Shown: positions 1 through 10,500 of the stretch, in pieces
How the letters are laid out: the number at the start of each line of letters is the position of its first letter
Numbering within the stretch: the stretch's first letter is position 1
Notes under the pieces: model-generated
Told to the model about the DNA's origin: nothing
Databases searched by the model: none
What the model saw: the letters and a program-made list of their open reading frames with translations, nothing else
Source: Strongylocentrotus purpuratus
Taxonomy: Eukaryota; Echinodermata; Echinoidea; Camarodonta; Strongylocentrotidae
DNA: 64,000 nucleotides
Assembly (NCBI RefSeq): GCF_000002235.5
Contig: NW_022145611.1
Coordinates: 7,776,242-7,840,241 of the forward strand
Direction: 5' to 3'
Program-made: the position numbers and the translations under genes

Positions 1-733
1 TCCCCGTCAATCATTTTCTCGGGGAAATCCGGCCAACCCTCCCAAGACCCGAAAAGGAGGATTGCTTTTTTTTAGGCGATTTTTAAATCATTTTCTCTCT
101 TTTTTGCGGCGGATTTTCTCAAGCAAACGCTAATTCCTTGTAGGCCCTTAAAATCAACAAACATAGATGATTTGAACAATATTTGCCCATCACACTAAAA
201 CGGTTTTGTACTACATACCACACCAAGCTATAATGACTGGATTTTATTTGTATCATTTCATTCAGAAAACCCATATTGAATATTAAATGGACCAAAGAAA
301 GAGCTTGTACACTTTATGATATGATGAGGAGTACCACCTTCAAATTAAGGTAAGCAATGAGTTTGAAATTGAGTGAGCAGACTTGTTTGCGCTATTAACC
401 TCGATGTTGTTGTTGTTGTTGTCATGGCTGTTGTTGTTGTGGGCGAATTTAAATTATTTATTAACAAAATAAAAAAGCAGTAGGTCTTACAGAGTGTTCG
501 GCTCTCTGTTCTACTTTTGGAGACCAAGAGCTCGATTTTATGTCACACCTTCCCCCACATAAATGCCTTGATCGATGAAAGTCTGTGAAAACTCAATTAG
601 GGGCGCGCACACACACATTCACGCGCACACACTCTCACACACCCCCACACACATTCAGAAGGGCCAGAAGGGCGTTAACTCTATGTTGAAGAATACGAGT
701 TAACACCCTTCTGGCTCTTAACAGACCACTTAC

Positions 734-1490
734 AGGTGCACCAATCGGCCTGTTCTTGTAACACTCAAAGCCGGGAAGCTTCGGGAGCGTCTCGTTCCAG
801 TCTACCATGATCTCTTTCAAGCCCTCGACCAGATTGGAGTATGCTTCTTCAAATCGCTCATCTAGTACAAAAACAAAATAAATGGAGAAAAAAGTAAAAG
901 GGGGAAAGGAATGGATGAACTTTTTTTTTTTTTTCGTGGCCTTTTTTGCAGGATAAACTCTAAAATAAGTCAATGGAGTATACATTAAAAAAAAATATCA
1001 ACGATAGGTAGATATGTGGAAGGAAAAAAAGAATTATAGAAAGTTAGAGAAACTGAGTGAACAGAAAAAGAGTGAGAGGACTTAGAAATAAAGAAACTAA
1101 ACAGAACGAAATTTAAAAGGGTTATTTGGAAGAGAAATATCTTTTGCTTTTCCCTAAAATTTGTCAATAGATGAATCATCAAGTTGGTCAAATATTGAAG
1201 GCTATTTCATTGAACAAAACCATTCTCGATTCAAGCCCGGCTCCATTCTATAGGCGAAAGCCATTACCGTCTTGACCATACAATAACTCCGTTGACTCGA
1301 CAGAATGATATGAGATATATTTCTTTCAGCTGTTCCTAAAAAGATAAACACTATTTCAAAATTATTGTGTAGTGCATACATAGATACAAAAATGGCAAAA
1401 GAAATGACCATTACCTCCGAGTGCTTGCCAGTAGCTGAGATGGAAAAGTAAAGCCAACAAGAAAATCGAACTCGTCAACGCTCTCGACAT
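734..1490 (-). CDS. PLB1-like phospholipase copy C, first two exons only (partial)
   Basis: Two exons are visible: exon 1 at 1415..1490 (start codon at 1488-1490) and exon 2 at 734..861, joined in phase 1. Exon 1 encodes a hydrophobic signal peptide ([19 protein letters not shown]). Exon 2 begins [14 protein letters not shown] and contains [16 protein letters not shown]. By eye it differs from copy A by one base in exon 1 (codon 2, Ser for Ala) and three in exon 2, two of them making Lys for Ala after GFECY and one silent. The introns and flanks also match copy A. Exon 3 lies about 1.5 kb further on in copy A, so it would fall left of base 1. Whether copy C is a complete gene cannot be seen here. 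Expected product: a secreted or membrane-anchored GDSL lipase. Confidence 0.85.
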
Positions 1491-1854
1491 TCTCAAAAAT
1501 GTGTATGTAATATCTAAACAAAATTTAAGTCACGCAGCAAATAATTCCTTCGCTGTCAAAGCTTTAATCTATAAATGACACAAACATCTAAATATTTGTA
1601 GTGTTTTTGTTTCTCCGGGCTTCTTTAAACGCCTCAAAAGAATCCTTAAATGAGGCTCACTATCTATGCAAATATCATATACGGCACTTGATGTCTTAAT
1701 GACCATTAAGAGATACGCGCTACCTATACCGATCGATTTAATTGGTACATAAATTATAACGTGACCTGGGTTAGTGGCGTCTTCATCACAATCTGTATCT
1801 AGGTCAACGACCATGCCCCAGAACGCCTTCTTTCTAATCAAACATGTATTTTAA

Positions 1855-2063
1855 AGCCCCTCTGCACTAGTCTGGCGTGGAGGGATTATACCTCCATGCA
1901 AGGTCACTGACAGGTGGTTATCTGTTATTTGAGAGCTGATTTGATGATCAAATCAGCTCTCAAATAACATAAGAAAAAGGGCATCATGGGGGATCAACGG
2001 GTACCGCTAAGTCATTGCTGGCTGTAAAGAGGGTGCAAGTAGGTGTAAGTAGTGTAGTGGGCT
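1855..2063. mobile_element. TTAA-flanked MITE, copy 1
   Basis: Bounded by TTAA (1851-1854 and 2064-2067), with ends AGCCCCTCTGCAC and, on the other strand, AGCCCACTACAC. Copy A lacks it and has a single TTAA there, giving an empty site. A perfect palindrome with 22-bp arms lies at 1924-1968. TTAA duplication points to piggyBac-type mobilisation. Confidence 0.8.
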
Positions 2064-3099
2064 TTAAAGATAAATATCTGGCCATGCGACTGCATTATGA
2101 AAGATTCTTTCTCTAAGCAATTGTAAAACGTTTATTTTGCAGCGCATACGGTTAGTGCCAACTGTAAGGTTCTGTCATCTTCATAATGATAAGAAGTTGA
2201 CTCTGTCCATTGAAATATGTAAATGGGACTACACAAGCATGAAAGTTTGGTCCAAAAATGTCAACTATATTTTTGCCATATGTCGAACATAAGGGCATTT
2301 GAATAACCATCCTTTTTCTGGGGACGTTTTAGTATAAAACTTTTCCGCACTATCATTACAAGAATGTACATGCTCCCAAACTACTTTCACTTTTCCCAGA
2401 ACTCAACCTCCTCCTTAACTGGACGCGCGGCCAAATTTAAAAACGTATTGACATGATTAATAGTCAATCTTTCATGTTCCACTATTGCATTTCGTCGCTT
2501 TTAGGTTTAGACAGGGCCTGATAACTAAGTAGGCTAGAACCACTGGCGTACCTATGGGGGGGGGCAGGGGGGGCAGAGTGCCCCCCCCCCCTGACGGGCT
2601 CCAGGGGAAAAAAGAAAAAGGGGAAAGAAAAGAAAAGAAAGGAAAGAAAAGAAAAAGAAAAAAGGAAAGAAAGAGAAAAAAGGAAAAAAAGGAGAAGGAA
2701 AGAAAAAAGGAAGAAGAAGAGAAAAGGAAGAAAAAGGGAAAAGAAAAGGAAAGGAAAAAAAATAGGGAAATTAAAAAAAAAAGACCATGGCCGTACGCAC
2801 CAGGGGGGGGGGGGGCAGTTGACCCCAGATATTTTGAAAACGTACAGTTTTTTCCTGAAAATGTAGTGTAGGCCTATACCAAATCCTTCAATTCTACTTT
2901 TGAAAATGCAAAAGTACCCTCATGACTAGTTCGGTCGCTCGAACTCCCTTCACTCCTTTTGCTTTTGAGATTCTTCGAAAACTTTTAACGCATCTTTTCC
3001 CCTCCCCCACCAGAAAAATATTCCGCATACGGCCCTGAAAAATTAAGACAAATGAAAATAGGAAAATATAAGTGATATAACAAATTTGAAACTCTTCGC

Positions 3100-4250
3100 T
3101 GGCGCGAACTGCTTGCTAGCCTATTTTGTATTAAATGTTTTCACTTGCTCGTCCCCCTGAAAAAAGAAAAGGATTAGCATTGCCTAGAATACAATTGTGC
3201 CTGCCCCAACGGGCCCCGACCTGCAACCATGGCAACGATAACACACAATGTATGTACCAAATGTTACTAAAAGAGACTAATTCATTTTTCTCGCTCGCGA
3301 ATAAAATGAATAGACATTGCTTTGGAAACAATTGTGCCCACCCTTGATCTGCAACAATATAATCAAAAATGGAAGAGTTTTTTCGCCCTCTCGCCAAAAA
3401 GGAATTGAATTGCGTTGAACGCGATTGCGTCCATCCTGACCTGCACCAATAAAAACAAGTTTATTTATTAATTTCTATTAAAAGAGAATTTTTTTTTTGG
3501 CTTGCTCGCTATGCTCGCTCGCCAAAATGGAATTGACACCGCTAACGTGCCCGCCCCAACCTGCAACAACCAGTTAATAATGATGTACCAAACGTTATTC
3601 AAAGAAGTTTTGGTGTGCTCGTGCTCGCCAAAACGGAATTAACATCACCTTAGACATGATTGTGTAAGCCCTGCCCTGCAACAAAAAAATTTGAAATTTA
3701 TGAACCAACTATCATTACAAAAATTTTGCTCGTTTGCTACACTTTCTCGCCAAAATAGAAATAACACCGCTTTTAATAATCACGTCCCTGACATGGAACA
3801 ATGAACCCAAGTTTAAGTACCATATTTTCCCTATAAAAGAGAAGTGATTTGTTTTTCGCTCGCTCGCTACGCTCGCTCGCCAAAATACAATTATAACACC
3901 GCTTTTAATAATCACGTCCTTGACATGGAACAATGAACCCAAGTTTTATGTACCATATTTTCCGTATAAAAGAGAAATGATTTTTTTCGCTCGCTCGCTA
4001 TGCTCGCTAGCTCGTGGAATTATGTGCCCACCACTAACCTGCTACAATATCATTAAAAACAGAAATGTAGGGGGTTGCCTGCCTGCCAAAATGGGATTGA
4101 CATTGCCTTAAACACGATTGTGCCCGCCCCCGACCTGCAACAATGAAACAAATTTTATATAGCAATTCATTGGGAGAAAGATGTATTTTCGCTCGATAGC
4201 TAAAATGGGTATAAAATTAGCCTAAACACAATATTGTTCCCGCGCCCTGC
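3100..4250. repeat. degenerate tandem repeats inside the hAT-like element
   Basis: Repeated motifs of a TTTTTCGCTCGCTCGC type alternate with AAAATGGAATTGACACCGC-like and CCTGCAACAA-like text, roughly every 100-150 bases. The pattern resumes at 4925-5110 after the nested elements. The 130-base pair 3770-3870 / 3895-3995 is the best preserved. Confidence 0.7.
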
Positions 4251-4274
4251 ATGGGACAATTGAACCAAGTTTTC

Positions 4275-4379
4275 TTAATTTCTAGGACTTATTTTAAATC
4301 CAAGGGGACTTGGGAGTCCCAAGTCCCCCTTGGATTTAGAATAAATTCTTTGGACTTTAAAATAAGTCCTAGAAATTAA
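4275..4379. mobile_element. hairpin MITE nested in the hAT-like element
   Basis: Perfect 24-bp inverted repeat (4275-4298 and 4356-4379) beginning and ending with TTAA. An inner near-perfect palindrome sits around TCCAAGGGGACTTGGGA. It shares its right TTAA with the next element. Confidence 0.7.
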
Positions 4380-4921
4380 AGGGGAAGTCCACCCTGAAAT
4401 TAAGTTAGTTTTAATAGGAGTAGAAAAATGAGAGAAACAAGTCAGTGAAAGTTTGAGCAAATTCCGATTAAAAATAAGGAAGTTAGGATTTTTGAAGTTG
4501 TGATCAATCAAACACAAATTGGCAACTCTATGACGTATCATGCGAACTCAACTTCCATTTGCTCAGTACTAAAAAAATCTAAAATTTTCATTTTCCCTCA
4601 AGAAAAATTTCAACCATACATGCACCCTAAATATAATAATTGCAAATATTATGTTTCTATACTCCCCTGCAAGGAACAAATATATATTCCGTCATCAATA
4701 ACGAAGAAAACATGATTTTATGGAATATTATGCACAAAGCAAATGAAGGAGAGCTCGTATAATAAGTCACAGAGCTGCCAATTTGTATTTGATTGATCAC
4801 AACTTCAATAATTCATAACTTTCTTATTTTCATTCAGAATTTGCTCAAACTTTCACTCACCTGATTTTCTTATTATTCTGCCTCTATCGAAACAAACTTA
4901 TTTTGGGGGTGGACTTTTCCT
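4380..4921. mobile_element. TTAA fold-back element nested in the hAT-like element
   Basis: Flanked by TTAA (4376-4379, 4922-4925). Inverted ends are AGGGGAAGTCCACCC and, on the other strand, AGGAAAAGTCCACCC. Further in, GTGATCAATCAAA recurs inverted near 4785-4800. 542 bp with no coding frame. Confidence 0.75.
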
Positions 4922-5429
4922 TTAAGAGAGTTAAGTGGCAATTATTAAAAAAGAAGTGATTTTTTTCTTGCTCGCTACGCTCGTTTGCAAAAAAAATGAA
5001 ATTAACGTCGCTAACAAGTGAATGTTCCCACCCCAACTTGCAACAATACCAGTTTATATACCAAACATTACTTAAAGATTTTTTTTTGCTCGCTCGCCAG
5101 TAGCATCGCCTTTTTTGTTTGTTTCAGTCGCTTGCCCCCCTGACGGAGTACCCCAGGTACGCCACTGGCTAGAACACTCGTTTATTTTATATGAAGGGCA
5201 AAATTGATGTTTGCTTTGGACTTGGCCTAATTCAGCGTACTAATTACCAAACTATGCGCGCAAAACGCAAGCTACGTTTCAAGATGAGACCTGCATATTT
5301 CGGTAGTGTATTATGTGTAGTTACAAAGTACATGTTTAAATTGTAAATGTAATAGTAAGTAAATTTGGATCGTAACATATTAAAGCTCCACCCCCCTCCC
5401 CCCAACAAAAAACAAAAAACATATCTCTA

Positions 5430-5585
5430 CCCCTTTATCTCTCTCTCTCTCTCTCTCTCTCTCTTTGTTGTCTGTCTGTCTCTTGTTTTCGTTTACTTGT
5501 TCATGGTTCCCTCTCTGTGTGTCTCTTTCTCTGTCTGTCTCTCTGTTTGTCTCTCTTTCTTTTATCTCTTCCCTGATTTCTAACA
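5430..5585. repeat. CT-rich microsatellite (also at 21370-21515)
   Basis: Pure (CT)n followed by CTGTCTGT-type degenerate repeats. It is present in both copies of the segmental duplication, so it predates the duplication. Open frames here are low-complexity artefacts. Confidence 0.85.
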
Positions 5586-6179
5586 GTACTTCTTTCTGTG
5601 TCTCGTTCATGTTTTTTACTTTCTATAACGTGACTGGACTTTCTTTTCTTTTTTGTCTATATTGGTCAAAAAAGGGGCAAACAGAGATTCACTGACCTGA
5701 GGAGTGTGTATTGGGTATCAATATGGAAAGCGATGGGTATGTTGGGATGGATGGTAGTAAAGTGGCTCTGGAAAATTATCCATTATGTTCCATGGTCTGA
5801 TCTCCTATATCTTTATCTATTGTAATAAGTGCTTACATCGACAAATTTGCGATGTCTTGTTTGTATTATGTTACAACATTCAAGTGGTATATATTATCGT
5901 ATATGGATACAGCTTACATTATCGTAATGTCTAATCTTGCCAAGTTCTCATGACTTTAATTCGTGAAGGGACAGGAACTTGGCAACCCCCCCCCCCCCCG
6001 CGGAAGTCTTACACTTGATGCAACACGAGTACAATGGTACTTAGTCCACAAGATTTGCAAATAAATGAACAAATACTATAGACAGTGTTCGTTTTTCTTT
6101 AGTTTAATTCTTCATGAATAGAAAACACTCAGATATAAAAATATCTCTTTATGTACATTTTAAAGTAAGATTTTGTAAT

Positions 6180-6718
6180 CATATAGCTCCGTTTAATCTC
6201 ATTTGACAACGGCCCCCTATTGTCAGAGTCAGCAGCATAACATGTTAGCCTATGGACTTTTACACACAAAATCGTTAAAAATTCATTTTTTGTTTTGTTT
6301 AAACGAAAAGCACATCGACCCCGACGTATGTTATCACTAGCTCTTTTATTGGAACCCTCATGTCTCATTGACTTTTGAAAGTTCAACCACCGTAATTTCA
6401 TCAAAATAGGTCGCAAGCTCATTATGTCCATTTCATCCAACCCCCCACGGTAATTTTTCCATTTAGTAGAGGCAAGCATTTTGCCGAGGTAAGCAAAAAC
6501 ATGAATATTCATGAACGGTCAGACGATACAGCCTGTTAGTACGTAACGTATAGTGAGCCGTATCGCTCTTGGAAGTGTAAAATGGCCGCCGCGCGTGCGA
6601 GCCCACTTCAAGCGTTATCACGGGCGGGAATGTGCGATGATTCGTCCTGGAGGTAGAGGTTAGTGGTTTGTGCTGGCAATGTTCCAGCGAGCGAAAATGA
6701 GACAACCGGAGCAATATG
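6180..6718. other. CpG-rich block present only in the left duplicate
   Basis: Absent from the matching place at about 22150. The right third is CpG-rich and contains ATGGCCGCC, like a YY1-type promoter motif. A short start MFQRAKMRQPEQY on the plus strand then reads into GTAAGC, a good donor. It could be an orphan promoter plus first exon, or a transposon end. No downstream exon was identified. Confidence 0.4.
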
Positions 6719-7355
6719 TAAGCATATTCTTCAATTTAATACTGTTGCTATCAAATATCATCTCGATCAGCCTTATGAATTCGACTGATAAGTGTAGCTT
6801 GTTCTTTAATCATTATTGTATATTATCCGTAAACTTTTTAAAGTGTATTCTGGAAGCTTCATAACATATTAAAATGCCTTAATTTACAGTGATAATGAAA
6901 ACAATAATTCAATTGCAAGAAGTATCAGGAGTATGCAGGGGGATTTCCCGCCATTCTATGATCTTAATATGCAGCGCATGATCAATAAAATGAAATATTG
7001 ATATTCCCAAACCATGGTCTTTCTTGTTTTTTGTTACTTAATAGATGATATTAGATGATATTATAACAATAATTTGGAAAGTCTGCAAATTAAGTTATAA
7101 CACTTCAGACTTTAATAATTATGAATGCAGCATTAGGTAATTGTGTTTGATAAATTCAGATTACCTACTGATTTTGTTTCCCTTATACCTAAACATTCAT
7201 ATGAAACAAAATTCGATTTGATGATCTGGAAGAGTCTGTATGAACGATAATAATATTAATAATCAAATATGCAGGACTGCACTCAATAATTGATAGGTTT
7301 TTACTACTATTAAAATGGAAATATCATGCAAGATTGTATTATGTACAAGAATTGT

Positions 7356-7361
7356 TTTATT
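7356..7361 (-). terminator. candidate poly(A) signal of copy A
   Basis: AATAAA on the minus strand, about 60 nt beyond the copy A stop codon. Position and sequence fit a cleavage/polyadenylation signal. The surroundings are AT-rich, so a chance match is possible. Confidence 0.5.
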
Positions 7362-7420
7362 TTCCTTATCAATTTCTCCAGTATAGAATTCAACCAGTCC
7401 ATTCATTTCGAGAATACTTT

Positions 7421-7576
7421 TTAGTCCCTGAGTAAATCTACAATACACAGGAGACAGAAAACAAACATGCGAGAGAACTGAGTGATGCTGGCACCGCTCT
7501 CAGCCGGAGGGGCGGGTGTTGTGGCCTCCCAATATTCAGGTTGGCTGTTCAGGTTTGTGTAGATGTAAGGGAACTC
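7421..7576 (-). CDS. copy A exon 14: C-terminus and stop
   Basis: Begins [21 protein letters not shown] Pro/Ala-rich linker follows, then a hydrophobic stretch near the end, then TAA at 7421-7423. The short tail after the hydrophobic run suits a membrane anchor or a GPI signal. I cannot tell which from sequence alone. Confidence 0.88.
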   Translation of the reverse strand, partial: EFPYIYTNLNSQPEYWEATTPAPPAESGASITQFSRMFVFCLLCIVDLLRD

Positions 7577-10500
7577 CTGCAAAATATTATAAAATATAAT
7601 AAAACAGAATTTTAAAAAACATAAGAGAGTGAGTCGCTTGTCTCGTGGCAACCCTATAGCATCTGGAGTAATTTCTCCCGCCCCAGATTAAAGGCCAGGA
7701 ATAAAAATCCAAACCATCCGCAATGTTATTTGTTTAAACCATGCAGAGTTGCCCCAGATTCGTTACACCCACAGTCACTCGGGTGATGTGGGGAGGATGC
7801 CGCCCCTATATATCAATGTATGGATACGCCACAGTAATACCGCACTCAGCTTAAAACATATATTTATACTTATTTGGTAAATGGCTAATTTAATGATTAA
7901 TCGCAACTTATTTGCGATTTATAACAATTGCATCTATGTACCTAAGAGATAGAAGACTACAAAGTTGTGATTGATTTGAGCACTTGCGATTGATTTGGAT
8001 CAATCGCAGCTGTTTATAAGACGGGGCCCTGATTTACGTAATCGTTGGATGATCAAAATTCCATAATTACAGAATTCACCCATTGTAATACATTACTTTA
8101 ACAAACGAAGACTCTCATCTGTTAAAGGGACTTGGTAACATTGTTAAGATGAGAGGTAGTGGTGCTAAGGTAGTGACTTCAATGCTAGATGTACAATTAA
8201 AGATAATCTGAAAATTTGAGTGGAAACGGACCATTATTTATGGTACAAATAGGGAAAAACTGATCTGATCGATTCTTTAATTATCCCAACTTTATTATTA
8301 CAATTTAATTACATTTTAGGTGAATGGAAATCGTCATAAAGCAATAAAATGGCTCTACATTCCTTTCCAGACATTTAAGTGTTGACAGATTTTTTATAGC
8401 CTGTTTTATGTCTTTTTTTCATGGAAAAAAGTTGGGAAAATTCAAAAATGGTTGGGAGAATTTACTGTTAATCACTGTTAGAGGGTGTCATACATCGACC
8501 TTTTCAAAGAAAACCATAGATATCTTCGTGGTTTGAGATTTTTTTTTGCATGTCAGAGGGTTAGTAAAGTAGATGGAATATAGTAAGTAACATTATATAC
8601 AACAATTAAGCAATTTTTTTCATCAACCTTCAACAATTGCACTTTAAAGCCCACGTCATTCACATTCGTAGCATAAACGATATACTTCTAGTCCTATACG
8701 AAAATCCGTTGCACGATTATGATTTCTAATAATGTATACTCCATGCATGACGTACTATAAAAAGCACTCTATAGAACAAAAAGGTAATTTCCACGACTGA
8801 GATAGATGTTAAAACAGTAATACAAAAAAAAATGGATAAGTGTAATTTACTTCAGTTGGGCAAGAGATATCGGTCACTGTAGGATTCCAAGTCACACGTT
8901 TTTTTCCAACAGGTTCGATCTATATTAAGAAAAAATATAAGTATAGTTGATGCGATGGAGTCATCAGTAACAAATAAAATAACAAAAACTAATATGACAT
9001 TCACACTCACTATGAACATTACATGAATAGACCATTTTCGTAATGTAACAAGATCTAATGCATATACGTCTTTGTGAAATGCCTGGATACGATTTATTTC
9101 ATTCATCTGTCATGAATAATTGTATTTCGATAGTCAAAATGCGAACAGCATACATTAGTTGTTGCCAGGTGAAACAAACATTGGGGCTTGCCTTACGTAA
9201 CAACACGTAATACAATATTTTGCATTATAGTAACTATTCATTACAGGTGAATGAAATATTTGTATTGAAGCACTTCACAAAAACGTTTGCATTAAATTGG
9301 TTACATTAGACAAATGGTATATTGAGTAATGGTGGTGGTGGTGGTAGTGGTGGTGGTGGTGGTGATTCATAGCATTCACATGGCGCCATGTACCTCAAAG
9401 AAGAAAAAAACTTTCAAAAGCGCAGAGCTCCTACAATGAATGCAGTATTTACACATTTCGTTGATATAGGTAAGTTTGAGGCATGAATGTTAAATAGAAT
9501 TTACACTATGATTGCAGAGACAATTTTACAATTATTGCAGAATTACCACTTCGTGACTCTTATCATGATTATTGACAGTGCGATCCTGCTTTGATTTATC
9601 CATTAATTTTATATTGCGTTCATACGGGTGATTTCACACGATTTAATGTATCTATGGTTGCATAAATAAAATCATCGAGTACGCAATTTTCACAGCAACG
9701 TCACATGCTGAATTTGGAATACTTTTATAGTATGAGAGTGTGGCAAATGTGTTGTTATGTAGTATTCATACTATTTTAATATAGGGACACTGTAATAAAA
9801 TTCCATTTGCGAAAATGAAATGTAATTTTACTGTCAGACGTCGAACTTCAAAATAGAAACGAGAAATTCGTTTTCCGATATCTCATATTTAGATCATCAT
9901 CGATAATATGATCTTGTGATTTAAAACTAAACGGACTAAGATTGTTGTAGAGTCAAGCCTATCTTAGATGCCACCTCTATATAAAGACCACCTGTCTATA
10001 ATGGTCAACTGTATTGTCTTCCTCTGAGAAGAAACATGTGTTGGAAGACCTGTCTAGACAAGCCATCTGTGGCCAGCTTTCCTGTTCACCTTGGGTGGAC
10101 TTTAGAGACAGGTTTGACTTTATAAAGAAGAATGCGTACCATGTTATTCCAAAGTTCTATTCCACACTGCGCATGCCCCTTTGCACTGAAATGAAAGCAA
10201 TCTGGGGCAAAGTATGAGAAATCCGGGTCTCCATCCTGCAAGATAAAATCATTAGCAACGATCAATCCTACGAGAAAACAATCGAACAGATGATTCCTAA
10301 TTATCATTTACGTGTACAACAGACCAATAATACAATTATGGCTCCTCTTTGATAATTTTCGAGTGATGCATTGGAAAATAGACTTATGCTAAGTTACATA
10401 AACAAATCATTAGTAAATTAATTTCTGTTATAAAGTAGATTGTGGATAAAATTGTTAAAAAGCATCATCTGCAGTTCCAATAATAATAATAATAATCCGT

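Larger units (their letters stand above)
2541..5167. mobile_element. hAT-like non-autonomous element, 2.6 kb
   Basis: Flanked by the 8-bp direct repeat GCTAGAAC (2533-2540 and 5168-5175). Terminal inverted repeats are CACTGGCGTACCT and, on the other strand, CAGTGGCGTACCT. Copy A has a single GCTAGAAC at 20835-20842, so this is a clean insertion. No transposase frame is visible. The interior has a purine-rich tract (2600-2790), degenerate repeats rich in GCTCGCTCGC, and two nested TTAA elements. hAT assignment rests on the 8-bp target duplication and the CAGTGGCG-type end. Confidence 0.82.
1..6960. repeat. segmental duplicate of 18486-22450
   Basis: Long collinear matches link this block to 18486-22450: copy C exons 1-2 with intron, the flanking GTT repeat, the upstream region, the CT-rich tract and the AT-rich end. 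The copy here is longer because it carries extra insertions at 1855-2063, 2541-5167 and about 6180-6718. The other copy has one of its own at 20979-21238. The start of the block lies left of base 1. Confidence 0.88.

Noticed and set aside
2554..2871. 105-residue Lys/Glu-rich open frame
   Set aside because: It is the translation of a purine tract inside the hAT-like element; low complexity, no domain, no splice context.
5365..5695. Ser/Leu/Cys-rich frames on both strands over CT repeats (and at 21292-21651)
   Set aside because: Microsatellite translations in every frame; no gene features.
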